From positions 1 to 64,000 of the forward strand of contig NZ_JAOBQJ010000001.1 in NCBI RefSeq assembly GCF_026162425.1: 64,000 nucleotides of DNA. Reading direction: 5' to 3'. The notes below the pieces were generated by a model. The model did not search any database. It saw only the letters and a program-made list of their open reading frames with translations, and was not told the DNA's origin. This document shows positions 26,018-34,437 of the stretch, one piece after another. A program made the translations under genes and the position numbers. Source of the stretch: Flexivirga meconopsidis (GTDB lineage Bacteria > Actinomycetota > Actinomycetes > Actinomycetales > Dermatophilaceae). Numbering within the stretch: the first letter of the stretch is position 1; every line of letters starts with the position of its first letter.

Positions 26018-27598
26018 GTGTCTCAGGCCGCACCCACTTACCCCGAGGAGATCGACGGGGCGGTCCTCAAGATCGCCGGCGTCGTCGTGCTCGGGGCGAT
26101 CATGTCGATCCTCGACATCACCGTCGTCAACGTCGCACTGCCGACCTTTCAGAATGTCTTCTCCGACGGCGGTTCACCGGTCGCCTACTCGACCGTTGCC
26201 TGGACCGTCACGGCATACACCCTCGCCTTGGCGACCGTTATCCCGCTCACCGGCTGGGCCGCCGACCGGTTCGGCCCGAAGCGCCTCTACATGCTCGCGA
26301 TCCTGCTGTTCACCGCCGGTTCGGCGTTGTGTGCGGCGGCCAACTCGATCAACATGCTGATCGGCTTCCGGGTGTTGCAGGGCCTCGGCGGTGGCATGCT
26401 CATGCCGCTCGGTATGACGATCCTCACCCACGCAGCCGGCCCGAAGCGGATGGGCCGGCTGATGGCGATCCTCGGCGTGCCGATGCTGCTCGGCCCCATC
26501 CTCGGCCCGATCCTCGGCGGCTACCTCATCGAGCACGCCAGCTGGCACTGGATCTTCCTGATCAACCTGCCGATCGGCCTCATCGCGCTGGTGTACGCCT
26601 ACTTCGCCCTGGAGGACGACAAGCCGGTGCCGTCGGAGTCGTTCGACTTCCTCGGTATGGCGATGATGTCGCCAGGACTGGCGCTGTTCCTCTTCGGAGT
26701 CTCGTCGATCCCGACCGACGGCATCGGCTCGGCGAAGGTGCTGATCACCGGGATTCTCGGCATCATCTTGATCGTCGCGTTCATCTTCCACGCGTTCCGG
26801 CCGGAGCACCCGCTGCTGGACCTGCGGCTGTTCAAGAACCGGCTGCTCTCGGTCTCGACGATCACCATGTTCCTGTTCGTCGCCGCGTTCTTCGGTGGCC
26901 TGCTGCTGGTGCCGACTTACTTCCAGCAGGTGCGCGGTGAGTCGACGCTCGACGCGGGCCTGCTGGTCGCCCCGCAGGGCATCGGCGCCATGCTGACCAT
27001 GCCGATCGCGGGCGCTCTGGTCGACAAGTTCCCGGTCGGTCGCATCGTGCCGTTCGGGCTGGTGCTGATCATCGCCGGCATGTTCGGCCTGACCCAGATC
27101 GGCCCGGACACCAGCTACTGGGGTTACATCATCCCGGTGCTGTTCATCATGGGCCTCGGCATGGGCGGCACGATGATGCCGATCATGACGTCGGCGCTGA
27201 AGACGTTGACCCATCACGAGGTAGCGCGCGGTTCGACGCTGATCAACATCATTCAGCAGATCGGTTCATCGGTCGGCGTCGCGATCATGTCGACCGTGCT
27301 CACCGACCGCCTGAAGTCGTCCGACCTGGTGCAGACGGGGCAGGCGATCATGGAGCGGCAGCAGCACAAGCCGCCACTCCCGCCCACCGCGGAGCAGATG
27401 CAGGTCGTTGCCCAGGCCGGCGGTCAGAAGTCGTTCATGGCGCAGGTCGCCTCCGACATGGCGGGCGCGTTCAGCACCACCTTCTGGGTGGCGGCGATCC
27501 TCTGTCTGCTGACGATCATCCCGGCGTTCTTCCTACCGCGTAAGCCGCTGCCGGAGTCGCCGGCCGGCGAGGAGTCCGCGCCGATGATGATGCACTGA
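26018..27598 (+). CDS. DHA2 family MFS drug exporter (EmrB/QacA type)
   Basis: This 526-residue membrane protein has fourteen predicted transmembrane segments, LDITVVNVALPTFQ in helix 1 (motif D1), WTVTAYTLALATVIPLTGWA, LGGGMLMPLGMTIL, and motif C-like GPILGPILGGYL. These are marks of proton-driven 14-TMS multidrug exporters. GTG 26018 is fixed by the strong AAGGAGGGG ribosome site eight bases upstream. It is monocistronic and followed by a large nested hairpin. No regulator lies next to it, so the inducing compound is unknown. Confidence 0.9.
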   Translation: MSQAAPTYPEEIDGAVLKIAGVVVLGAIMSILDITVVNVALPTFQNVFSDGGSPVAYSTVAWTVTAYTLALATVIPLTGWAADRFGPKRLYMLAILLFTAGSALCAAANSINMLIGFRVLQGLGGGMLMPLGMTILTHAAGPKRMGRLMAILGVPMLLGPILGPILGGYLIEHASWHWIFLINLPIGLIALVYAYFALEDDKPVPSESFDFLGMAMMSPGLALFLFGVSSIPTDGIGSAKVLITGILGIILIVAFIFHAFRPEHPLLDLRLFKNRLLSVSTITMFLFVAAFFGGLLLVPTYFQQVRGESTLDAGLLVAPQGIGAMLTMPIAGALVDKFPVGRIVPFGLVLIIAGMFGLTQIGPDTSYWGYIIPVLFIMGLGMGGTMMPIMTSALKTLTHHEVARGSTLINIIQQIGSSVGVAIMSTVLTDRLKSSDLVQTGQAIMERQQHKPPLPPTAEQMQVVAQAGGQKSFMAQVASDMAGAFSTTFWVAAILCLLTIIPAFFLPRKPLPESPAGEESAPMMMH

Positions 27599-27600
27599 CG

Positions 27601-27673
27601 CACGCCACACGCAGACCACGATCGGGGCGAGGCTGAGCCGCTGGGCGAAGCCTCGCCCCGATCACGTGGCGTG
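27601..27673 (+). terminator. nested perfect hairpin after the DHA2 exporter gene
   Basis: Inner arms GATCGGGGCGAGGCT (27620-27634) and AGCCTCGCCCCGATC (27649-27663) are exactly complementary, and outer CACGCCAC (27601-27608) pairs with GTGGCGTG (27666-27673). It starts right after the stop codon. A strong factor-independent or pausing terminator is likely although no T-tract follows. Confidence 0.75.
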
Positions 27674-27698
27674 GGCTTCACTCGATGCGTGCTAAAGC

Positions 27699-27727
27699 CT
27701 GACAGTCGTCCAGTTGGCGCGTAGCGT
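27699..27727 (+). promoter_or_regulatory. sigma-70-like promoter of the GH16 gene
   Basis: CTGACA at 27699-27704, a 17-base spacer and TAGCGT at 27722-27727, followed by six bases and ATG 27734. This is the best-formed promoter seen in the window and predicts a leaderless mRNA. Confidence 0.6.
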
Positions 27728-27733
27728 CGGACC

Positions 27734-28606
27734 ATGAGAATTACCGACCACCTCCCCCGTCCTTCCCGCCGCGCCGTCCTCGCCAGCATCCCCGTCACCG
27801 GTGCGGCCCTCCTTCTCGCAGATCAGCGCTCGCAGGGCTACTCGGCGACACCGGCCACTGCATCGAGCATGCCGGCGGCTGTGCGCCGACGATTCGGTTG
27901 GCGCCCGGCGCTGAACAGCCCCTTCACCACGATGTCCGCGCTCGATCCGAAACTGTGGGGACAGGGCTGGTTCCCGGCGTCTGCAGGAGCGGTCTCGGGG
28001 CCGATCAACCAGGGAGAACAGGCGGCATACCATCCGCGCAACATCGTGCTGGACAAGTCCGGTGCGCACTTCCGCCTCACCGCCACCCCCACCCGCGTCC
28101 TCAGACTGGACGGCTCGGGCACCAACTATCCGCGCGCCGGTGCGGTGATCACCAGCATGTACCGTCACGACGTCCATCCCCGGACCTGGATCGAGGCGCG
28201 GCTGCACCTGCCCGGCACCGGCGGGAAGATCACCGACTGGCCAGGCTTCTGGCTCAACGGTTATGACCGCCCGGGCAGGGTCTGGCCGCAGTTCGGCGAG
28301 ATCGACATCGTCGAAGGCCTCCGCGGCTACGCCGCGTGGCACTATCACTGGGGTACACAGCCCGGTCGACCCACTCTCAACCCGGGACACAACGTTCCGG
28401 GCACCTACACCGGCTGGCACACCTTCGCAGCCCACTGGGAGCCGGACCGGATCGACTTCTACTACGACGGACGGCTGGCCGGATCGGTGCTCGATCAGGT
28501 GCAAACCGATGCGCACTACATCGTGCTCGGCTATTCCACGACCAATGCCGCCGCCGGGCCATCCGAATTGATCTGTGAATCGGTCAGGAGCTGGACGCAC
28601 ACCTGA
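27734..28606 (+). CDS. secreted glycoside hydrolase family 16 protein
   Basis: This 290-residue protein has a twin-arginine-like signal (RPSRRAVLAS, then a hydrophobic run) and a GH16 beta-sandwich. The catalytic motif E-x-D-x-x-E is intact as GEIDIVE with Glu189 nucleophile, Asp191 and Glu194 acid/base; WPGFWLNGYD and GWHTFAAHWEPDRIDFYYDG are the flanking strands. GH16 enzymes cut beta-1,3/1,4-glucans or related polysaccharides, so it likely acts outside the cell on plant, fungal or self glycan. A good promoter is placed for leaderless transcription. The downstream LuxR-type gene is convergent. Confidence 0.88.
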   Translation: MRITDHLPRPSRRAVLASIPVTGAALLLADQRSQGYSATPATASSMPAAVRRRFGWRPALNSPFTTMSALDPKLWGQGWFPASAGAVSGPINQGEQAAYHPRNIVLDKSGAHFRLTATPTRVLRLDGSGTNYPRAGAVITSMYRHDVHPRTWIEARLHLPGTGGKITDWPGFWLNGYDRPGRVWPQFGEIDIVEGLRGYAAWHYHWGTQPGRPTLNPGHNVPGTYTGWHTFAAHWEPDRIDFYYDGRLAGSVLDQVQTDAHYIVLGYSTTNAAAGPSELICESVRSWTHT

Positions 28607-28682
28607 CCGGCCGACCTCACGGTTTGCGCGGGAGGACCGCAGGACCGTGGCGACGCTGCGGTCGGTTGCGCACCGGAGGTGT

Positions 28683-29378
28683 TCAGGGCCCTTGCAGCGC
28701 CGGCTTCGACAACCGCACCGCGTCCGGCAACATGCCGTGCTCCACGCCCCACAGCACTGCCTGCGAGCGCGACTTGACGCCCATCTTGCGGTAGGCCGCG
28801 CGAATGTGGGTCTTCACCGAATTGATCGAGATCGCAGCACGGTCGGCGATCTCCTGGTTGCGCAGACCCTGCGTGATCAGGGCGATCACCTCGGCCTCGC
28901 GGGCAGTCAAGCCGTAGACCTTCCCGGGCCAGGAGCCGTGGCGCTCCATCTGGTCCTGCTCGTCGTTGAGCGGCACGCGGGGATTGTTGGTCATCACCAC
29001 CACCTGACCGCGCATCACGTCGACCAGTGCGTCGGCCAGCTGCTTGCCGTTGAGACTCTTCGGCAGGTAACCGTGCACCCCCTTCTGGGTCGCGATGTCG
29101 ATCAGTCTGGGGTCGGTGTTCCAGGTGTAGATGACGACCTTGCCGCTTGCCGAGTCGGACAGCAGCTCGTCGATGTCACTACCGTCCACCTGGGTCTGGG
29201 AGAACGTGTCGTAGAGCGTGACGTCGACGGGCAGATCTCCGTCGACGGTGGCCATGGCCTCCACGACCTCGACGCGGTCGGCGTGCGGCGCCAGGAGTTC
29301 AGCGAGCCCGACGACCACGAGTTCGTAATCGTTGCGTAGGGCGACGCGCACTGGCCGCTGCATGTCGGAAGGGAGCAT
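28683..29378 (-). CDS. orphan LuxR-family response regulator
   Basis: This 231-residue protein pairs an N-terminal receiver domain with a C-terminal LuxR (NarL/FixJ) helix-turn-helix. The phospho-acceptor is probably Asp57 in DVTLYDTFSQ, with the conserved Thr/Ser region VVIYTWNTD and Lys in GYLPKSLNGKQL. The DNA-binding part reads LTAREAEVIALITQGLRNQEI then INSVKTHIRAAYRKMGV. The second acidic pair usual at the receiver N-terminus is weak (LRNDYEL), so phosphorylation is not certain. No histidine kinase gene is adjacent, so its partner must be elsewhere. ATG 29378 is followed by a second in-frame ATG at 29363. Confidence 0.85.
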   Translation of the reverse strand: MLPSDMQRPVRVALRNDYELVVVGLAELLAPHADRVEVVEAMATVDGDLPVDVTLYDTFSQTQVDGSDIDELLSDSASGKVVIYTWNTDPRLIDIATQKGVHGYLPKSLNGKQLADALVDVMRGQVVVMTNNPRVPLNDEQDQMERHGSWPGKVYGLTAREAEVIALITQGLRNQEIADRAAISINSVKTHIRAAYRKMGVKSRSQAVLWGVEHGMLPDAVRLSKPALQGP

Positions 29379-29445
29379 ACGAACAAGTGTAGGGCCGCGG
29401 CCTGCACATTCCCTGCGATGTGGCGAACCCGCCGGTAACCCGCGA

Positions 29446-29907
29446 TCAGGCGTGCTCGGGCGGGAATCCACCGGTCGCGACCGGCCCCCAGTCGGTGATC
29501 GTCACCGCGATCACCGACTTGCCCTGCGTGCGCATCGCCTCGCGGTACTCCGCCCAATCGGGGTGTTCACCGGAGATGTTGCGGAAGTAGTCGACGAGTG
29601 GCTCCACCGACTCGGGCAGATCGATGACCTCCGCCTCGCCATCGAGTTGCACGTAGGCGTCATCCCAGTCGTCGGACTGGATCAGCAGCGAGACACTCGC
29701 GTTGCGCCGGATGTTGGCAACCTTGGCCCGCTGCGGGTAGGTCGAGATCAGCACCCGGCCGTCCGACCCGAGGCCGCAGGTGACCAGAGACAGCTGCGGT
29801 GAGCCGTTCCGTTTGTGCGTCACCAGCGTCGCTCGGTGGCGTGGGCGGATGAAGTCGAGAAGGGCGTCGCGATCGACGCGGTCGGCAGTCGCGATACGGC
29901 GTGGCAT
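29446..29907 (-). CDS. PPOX-class (pyridoxamine oxidase-like) F420- or flavin-binding protein
   Basis: This 153-residue split-barrel protein has the opening FIRPRHRATLVTHKRNGSPQLSL, then GRVLISTYPQRAKVANIRRN and a middle SVSLLIQSDDWDDAYVQLDG, which is the layout of actinobacterial PPOX-class F420-dependent enzymes. Such proteins bind F420, FMN or haem and reduce varied substrates; which one applies cannot be decided here. ATG 29907 lies after the best family start, MPRRIATADRVDRD. The gene is divergent from the OmpA-like lipoprotein gene. Confidence 0.8.
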   Translation of the reverse strand: MPRRIATADRVDRDALLDFIRPRHRATLVTHKRNGSPQLSLVTCGLGSDGRVLISTYPQRAKVANIRRNASVSLLIQSDDWDDAYVQLDGEAEVIDLPESVEPLVDYFRNISGEHPDWAEYREAMRTQGKSVIAVTITDWGPVATGGFPPEHA

Positions 29908-29990
29908 GTCCGCCAGGTTAGACCGGAGCCGATGCGCGAGCAGGCGCGTCATACTGACCGGCAACGTTCGGCCGGAAGGGGACCGGGACC

Positions 29991-30998
29991 ATGAAGCGGA
30001 CCAGGACGACATCTGCGGCGATCGCCGTCGTCGCGGCGGCGACACTGCTCACGGCATGCAACCAGGAGCAGGAAGCTGCATCGGTGACCACCGGTGGCCC
30101 GGCGGGCTCGAGCGCTCCTGCGGCCGCGAAATCGGCTGCGTCAGCTAGTGGTTCGGGCTCTCAGAGCTCTCGACCTGGCCCGGAGAAGAACGGTGCCCTG
30201 ACCGATGCCGGCGGGTGGTACGCCGAGGGCAACACGGTCACCTTCGTCTACAACAACGGCGTCCGCTACAGCTTCGACGCCGGCGGAACGATCGGCGACA
30301 TTCGCAACACCAAGCTGCGCACCGACAAGGGCACGCTCACCCTGTCGGCCAGTCGGGCGACCTGGGTGAGCGCCGACGGCAAGCCGTCATCGGTCGATGT
30401 CCGAGGTGCCGGGGTGGTCGCCGACGGCAGTGGCGTGATCGCTGTCCTCCCGGATGGTTCGGTGACCTGTGCCAACAAGGCGGGACTGCAGTTCGTCGGC
30501 TCCGACGGCCGCAAGGCCGCCGCCACCAAGAGCGGCGCGTTCTATCTCGACGAGTACGGCAAGAAGACCGTTGTCGGCACCGCGCCCAAGGGCGGCAAAT
30601 TGGCCGGTCGTTTCGTGGTCTGCAGCGTCGGGAACACCTCGACCATCGACCTGTTCGCCGACGTGCTGTTCGACTTCGGCAGCTCCACGCTGACGCCCGC
30701 CGGAAAGCAAGTGGTCGACCAGACCGCGGCGACGATCCAGTCGCGCGTCGCTAGCAAGACGGTCTCGGTGGTCGGCAACACCGACTCGGTCGGCACGCCC
30801 GACTTCAACAAACAGCTCGGGCAACGTCGCGCCGACGCCGTCGCCGCGGAGCTACGCGGCAAGCTCCCCGGGATCCAACTGAAGGTGTCGAGCAACGGCG
30901 AGACCCAACCGGTGGCCGCCAACACCAAGGCCGACGGTAGTGACAATCCGAGCGGCCGAGCCAAGAACCGGCGGGTGACGATCTCCTTCGCCAACTAG
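29991..30998 (+). CDS. OmpA-family lipoprotein
   Basis: This 335-residue protein has a lipoprotein signal ending in LLTACNQ (lipobox with Cys24), a Ser/Ala/Gly-rich linker, a middle domain with repeated short beta segments (GGWYAEGNTVTFVYNN) and a C-terminal OmpA peptidoglycan-binding domain: ADVLFDFGSSTLTPAGKQVV, GNTDSVGTPDFNKQLGQRRA and the final KNRRVTISF. It should be anchored to the membrane and grip peptidoglycan. GAAGGGG precedes ATG 29991. The middle domain is not recognised. It is a single gene. Confidence 0.88.
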   Translation: MKRTRTTSAAIAVVAAATLLTACNQEQEAASVTTGGPAGSSAPAAAKSAASASGSGSQSSRPGPEKNGALTDAGGWYAEGNTVTFVYNNGVRYSFDAGGTIGDIRNTKLRTDKGTLTLSASRATWVSADGKPSSVDVRGAGVVADGSGVIAVLPDGSVTCANKAGLQFVGSDGRKAAATKSGAFYLDEYGKKTVVGTAPKGGKLAGRFVVCSVGNTSTIDLFADVLFDFGSSTLTPAGKQVVDQTAATIQSRVASKTVSVVGNTDSVGTPDFNKQLGQRRADAVAAELRGKLPGIQLKVSSNGETQPVAANTKADGSDNPSGRAKNRRVTISFAN

Positions 30999-31083
30999 CG
31001 CGGCGCGGTGCGGCCCAAGCTTCGACGTCTGCCATGATGCTGCCGACCACCGCACGTCCACCGCACGAGGAGACCACCCCAGG

Positions 31084-31368
31084 ATGCCGCCGCCAGCACC
31101 GTGTGTCTGCGGCCATCCACACGAGGCACACACGCACCTGCGCGCCGGCACCGACTGCGCGTTTCACGAGCTCTGTGGTTGCGCAAGTTACCGCCCGTCC
31201 TCGGGAGGCAGTGTCCTGCAACGAGTCCGGCGCCTCATCGCGCGACGCCGACCGCACTGGTTACCCTCGTTATATGGGGGCGAGGGTGTCGGTGTGCATA
31301 CCGACCTATCAGGGCGCGCGCTTCCTCGGCGAGACGCTGAACGCGGTGCTCGCCCAGGATCGGGATGA
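31084..31368 (+). CDS. small Cys/His-rich putative zinc-binding protein
   Basis: The first 40 residues contain PCVCGHPHEAHTHLRAGTDC and then CGCASYRP, a CxCGHxxxxHxHxRxGxDC pattern that I know from short actinobacterial proteins and that could bind one or two zinc ions. The rest is basic (RRLIARRRPHW) and the last 30 residues overlap the glycosyltransferase start in another frame, so the C-terminus may not be conserved. GAGGA lies upstream of ATG 31084. Function unknown; the short length and position suggest an accessory or regulatory protein. Confidence 0.55.
   Translation: MPPPAPCVCGHPHEAHTHLRAGTDCAFHELCGCASYRPSSGGSVLQRVRRLIARRRPHWLPSLYGGEGVGVHTDLSGRALPRRDAERGARPGSG
31262..31267 (+). promoter_or_regulatory. 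-10 box (TACCCT) before the first GT2 gene
   Basis: TACCCT plus six bases leads directly to ATG 31274, again predicting a leaderless transcript that would start inside the overlapping small Cys-rich gene. Confidence 0.35.
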
Positions 31369-32122
31369 TCTCGAAGTCGTCGTGCGGGACAACGCCAGCA
31401 CCGACGGGACCGCGGAGTTGCTGCGGACGTATGACGACCCGCGACTTCAGGTGATCACCGCACCCGAGACGGTCGACCTGCCGACCAACTGGCGCAAGGC
31501 CGTCGAAGCCACGACGGGCGACTACGTGAAGCTGGTCTGCGCGGACGACCTGATCGCACCGGGTTCGCTCAACCAGCAGGCCGACCTGCTCGACGCACAT
31601 CCCGACGTCGCGATCGTCGCCTCGCGTCGTGCCCTCGTCGATAGCGATAGCCGAGTCCTGTTGCGTCACATGGGTTTACGTGGTCTTACCGGAGTGCAGA
31701 CCGGCTCGCTCGTGGCTCGCGCCATTGTGCGTCGCGGAGGCATCAATCCCATCGGTGAACCCTGCGGAGTGCTGTTCCGGCGTTCCGACTACGACGCGGT
31801 CGGCGGCTTTGACGGCGAACGGGTGCACCCGATGGACGTGGACCTGTGGGTCCGCCTGCTGCGCCGCGGCAACCTCTTCGGGCAACACGAGGAACTCGCC
31901 GCCTTCCGCACCAGCCAATCCGCCCATTCCGCAGCGCATTCCAAGGATCAGTACGCCGAGTACGTCAGCTTCAGCCGCCAGGTGGCGGCGGGCTGGGAAG
32001 TGCCGTTGCGGGAACGGGCGGCCGGTGCCGTCATACGCCGCGCGAGCTGGGAGGCGTGGCCGCTGCGGAAGCGCTCGACCTCACCCGGCGCGCGCTGGCT
32101 CGATGTCGTCCGGCCGGCCTGA
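31274..32122 (+). CDS. GT2 family glycosyltransferase
   Basis: This 282-residue GT-A enzyme opens VSVCIPTYQGARFLGETLNA, has VVRDNASTDGT for nucleotide binding, VKLVCADDLI as the DxD-equivalent (Asp-Asp), and HPMDVDLWVRLLRRG for acceptor binding. It inverts the anomeric configuration while adding a sugar to an unknown acceptor, probably a lipid-linked glycan. It starts the polysaccharide locus and ends 92 bases inside the convergent flippase gene, an unusually long antisense overlap. Confidence 0.88.
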   Translation: MGARVSVCIPTYQGARFLGETLNAVLAQDRDDLEVVVRDNASTDGTAELLRTYDDPRLQVITAPETVDLPTNWRKAVEATTGDYVKLVCADDLIAPGSLNQQADLLDAHPDVAIVASRRALVDSDSRVLLRHMGLRGLTGVQTGSLVARAIVRRGGINPIGEPCGVLFRRSDYDAVGGFDGERVHPMDVDLWVRLLRRGNLFGQHEELAAFRTSQSAHSAAHSKDQYAEYVSFSRQVAAGWEVPLRERAAGAVIRRASWEAWPLRKRSTSPGARWLDVVRPA

Positions 32123-33563
32123 TCGGCAACTCGCCACGCTGCAACAGCCTGATCGACCCGGTGAACGGCACGAGACACAACGCGCCGAAGACGGTGCGGC
32201 CCAGGTCCCAGGCCGGGGTCATCGGCAAGAGCACCGACACTCCGGACACCGCCACCGCCGCGGCCAGGAACCCGAGACTGCCGCGCGACGACCGAATGAC
32301 CGGATGCCGACGGGCGACTGCCTCCCGCAGGAAGGCCGCCTGAGCTACGAGCGCCGCGAGGGTGCCGAGTGCCGCCCCCGACAGCCCCAACACGCTGAGC
32401 AGCCCGATCGTCATCGCCACCTTCACGAGCACGGCGACCGCCGACGACCACGCCATCGGAGTCGACCAACGGACTGAAATCAGCATCCGCGAGGTCGCAC
32501 CGATCGCAGCAACCGGCAGGGCGCACAAACCGACGATGAAAACGATCCGGGTCATGTCCACCCGGTCGTAGCTCGCCGGGACGAAAACGCGCAGCAGCGC
32601 GGGAGCGGCAACCGTCACCCCGATCAGGGACCAGCCGACGAGCCAATAGATCCCGTCGCGCGCCCTGGCGATGGTGCGCCAGCGTTGCGCGTCGTCCCCG
32701 ATGCCGATCAGCCGCGGCAGCCAGGCGCGATTGGTAAACAACAGCAGCAGCGTCACCACGTTGCCGACCACGAAGGCGACCTGGTAGCTGGCGACCGCCT
32801 CAGCGCCGAGCCAGCGTTGCACGATCAGCCGGTCGCCCGCAGCCAGGATGAATTCGGACAGTCCGGCGACGACCAACGGGGCTCCGAGCCGGAGCGCGCG
32901 CACGGTCACGTCGTGCGCGCGCAGACCTGCCAAACGCGGCCGGGCCCACCAGACCCCGATCGCGAACGCGATGGACTGCCCGATGACACCGCCCCAGGCG
33001 TAGGTCACCGGGTCCCGCCGTACGCCGAAGAGCAGCGCGAGCTCGAGCAGTTGCGCGCCGACCGTCGAGATCAGGCTGACCACCGTGAACTTGCGCAGGC
33101 GATCCTCGGCCTGCAACAGCGAGAGCACCAGCAGGACGGCCGTCCCTGGTGCGGTCCACAGCAGCGTCACGCGCACCAGCGACAGGCCCTCGTCGAAGCC
33201 GAAGACCGGCGCCCACCAGCGCAACGTCAGCAGCAGCACACCAGTGACTACGAAGCCGAGCACCATGCCCACTGCGAGCAAGCCGCGCGCCCGGTGGTCG
33301 TCGACGCCGTCCTCGACGCGTTGCACTTCGAGTGCCTGATCGATGCCGAACACGCATAGCACGATGACGAGTTGGTACAGGGCGATTGCCGCCGCGAGCG
33401 CGCCGAACTGACTCATGGTCAGGGTGTGCGCGAGCACCGGGGAGACGATCGTGGCCACCAGCAGTTGCAGCGACCAGATGACGACATACAGCAGCCCGCG
33501 GCCGAACAACCCGTTGAACGCTGTCGCGGGCTGGGTGCCTTCACCGGTTTCGGCCGCCGTCAT
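32031..33563 (-). CDS. polysaccharide flippase (Wzx/MATE-like, lipopolysaccharide biosynthesis protein)
   Basis: This 510-residue membrane protein has about twelve to fourteen hydrophobic segments, a short cytoplasmic N-terminus and a basic Ser/Ala-rich C-terminal tail. The opening GLLYVVIWSLQLLVATIVSPVLAH and the repeated G/A-rich helices fit O-antigen or polysaccharide flippases of the MOP superfamily, which move lipid-linked repeat units across the membrane. Its start overlaps the GT14-like gene by four bases (ATGA), so the two are an operon. Its 3' end overlaps the convergent GT2 gene by 92 bases. Confidence 0.82.
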   Translation of the reverse strand: MTAAETGEGTQPATAFNGLFGRGLLYVVIWSLQLLVATIVSPVLAHTLTMSQFGALAAAIALYQLVIVLCVFGIDQALEVQRVEDGVDDHRARGLLAVGMVLGFVVTGVLLLTLRWWAPVFGFDEGLSLVRVTLLWTAPGTAVLLVLSLLQAEDRLRKFTVVSLISTVGAQLLELALLFGVRRDPVTYAWGGVIGQSIAFAIGVWWARPRLAGLRAHDVTVRALRLGAPLVVAGLSEFILAAGDRLIVQRWLGAEAVASYQVAFVVGNVVTLLLLFTNRAWLPRLIGIGDDAQRWRTIARARDGIYWLVGWSLIGVTVAAPALLRVFVPASYDRVDMTRIVFIVGLCALPVAAIGATSRMLISVRWSTPMAWSSAVAVLVKVAMTIGLLSVLGLSGAALGTLAALVAQAAFLREAVARRHPVIRSSRGSLGFLAAAVAVSGVSVLLPMTPAWDLGRTVFGALCLVPFTGSIRLLQRGELPIRPAGRHRASARRVRSSASAAATPPSSRGV

Positions 33564-34414
33564 GAAACGCGCAATTCCTGGTCGATCCGGTCCAGCAACG
33601 GCCCCGACGAGTCATCGAACTTGCGAGCGAACAACGCGGGAGTCGGATAGGACTCGGCGACCTGCAGGATCTCCTCGAGGTCGGCGAACGGCGCCGGACT
33701 ACTGCCCGCGGAGGCGCGCCAGTTGACCACCCAGGGGGTGGGCCCGAACGCACCGGTGTCCGCGTCCCCGCCCCGTGCCGGGCTGAGCAGCACCGACGGT
33801 ATGGCGACCTCCTCCGGGATCCAGCACCTGCTGAAGTAGCGCGCCAACCGGTGATCCGTCGCGAACGCGTCGAGCACGAGGTCGGCATGCCGACGAGACA
33901 GAATCTTCCAGGTGGACCCGCCGGCCAGCCGGAGTCCACGAGGTTTCAGCAAGGGCAGTGGAAGGGCGACCCGCCGCCGGTCGACCGCGCGTTGCCACAG
34001 CGCGAACCGGTCGTAACCGGCGAACATCCCCCACCGGCGAAGCGGCAGACGCTGCAACTCCAGGAAGGACCTGCCCGGGGCCGCGGCGAGGAACTGCTGC
34101 AACCGATCGGCCGTCGTCAACGGGTAGTCGGCGCCGCTGAGCATCACGACGTGCTCGAAGTCGACCTCAGCAGCGGCCGCCCGGTATCCGCTGAGCTCGG
34201 CTCGGACCACCTCGAACGACCCCCATCGCGAGCGCAGCCGCGGCAACAGGCGGACGCGCGACGGTAGGTCGGCGACCATCCGGTCGAAAGTCGCGCGCGG
34301 AGTGCCCGCGTCGATGTGCAGGTAGACCGGCAGCGGATCGAGCGCGGCGATGAGCCGACGCAGATGATCCGGCCGGTCGAAAGCAACCAAGACAACAGCG
34401 ACCGCACTTGACAC
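33560..34414 (-). CDS. Core-2/I-branching-type glycosyltransferase (GT14-like)
   Basis: This 284-residue protein has the features of bacterial core-2/I-branching enzymes: VLVAFDRPDHLRRLIAAL, YLHIDAGTPRATFD, RWGSFEVVRAEL, and HVVMLSGADYPL, followed by the acceptor-region GSTWKILSRRHAD and CWIPEEVAIPSVLL. Family members add GlcNAc or xylose-like branches, without the usual DxD. It likely adds a branch to the local polysaccharide. The start is GTG 34414; the gene overlaps the flippase by four bases. It is divergent from the GT2 gene at 34438. Confidence 0.8.
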   Translation of the reverse strand: MSSAVAVVLVAFDRPDHLRRLIAALDPLPVYLHIDAGTPRATFDRMVADLPSRVRLLPRLRSRWGSFEVVRAELSGYRAAAAEVDFEHVVMLSGADYPLTTADRLQQFLAAAPGRSFLELQRLPLRRWGMFAGYDRFALWQRAVDRRRVALPLPLLKPRGLRLAGGSTWKILSRRHADLVLDAFATDHRLARYFSRCWIPEEVAIPSVLLSPARGGDADTGAFGPTPWVVNWRASAGSSPAPFADLEEILQVAESYPTPALFARKFDDSSGPLLDRIDQELRVS

Positions 34415-34424
34415 CTGTCCATAC

Positions 34425-34430
34425 TAGGAT
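34425..34430 (+). promoter_or_regulatory. -10 box (TAGGAT) of the GT2 gene at 34438
   Basis: TAGGAT is followed by seven bases and GTG 34438. A TTGACA sits at 34408-34413 but only eleven bases upstream, too close to serve as its -35 partner. Confidence 0.4.
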
Positions 34431-34437
34431 TCGCCGG

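Noticed and set aside
34408-34413. TTGACA as the -35 box of the GT2 gene at 34438
   Set aside because: Only eleven bases separate it from the -10 TAGGAT, too short for a sigma-70 promoter; it also lies at the start of the divergent gene.
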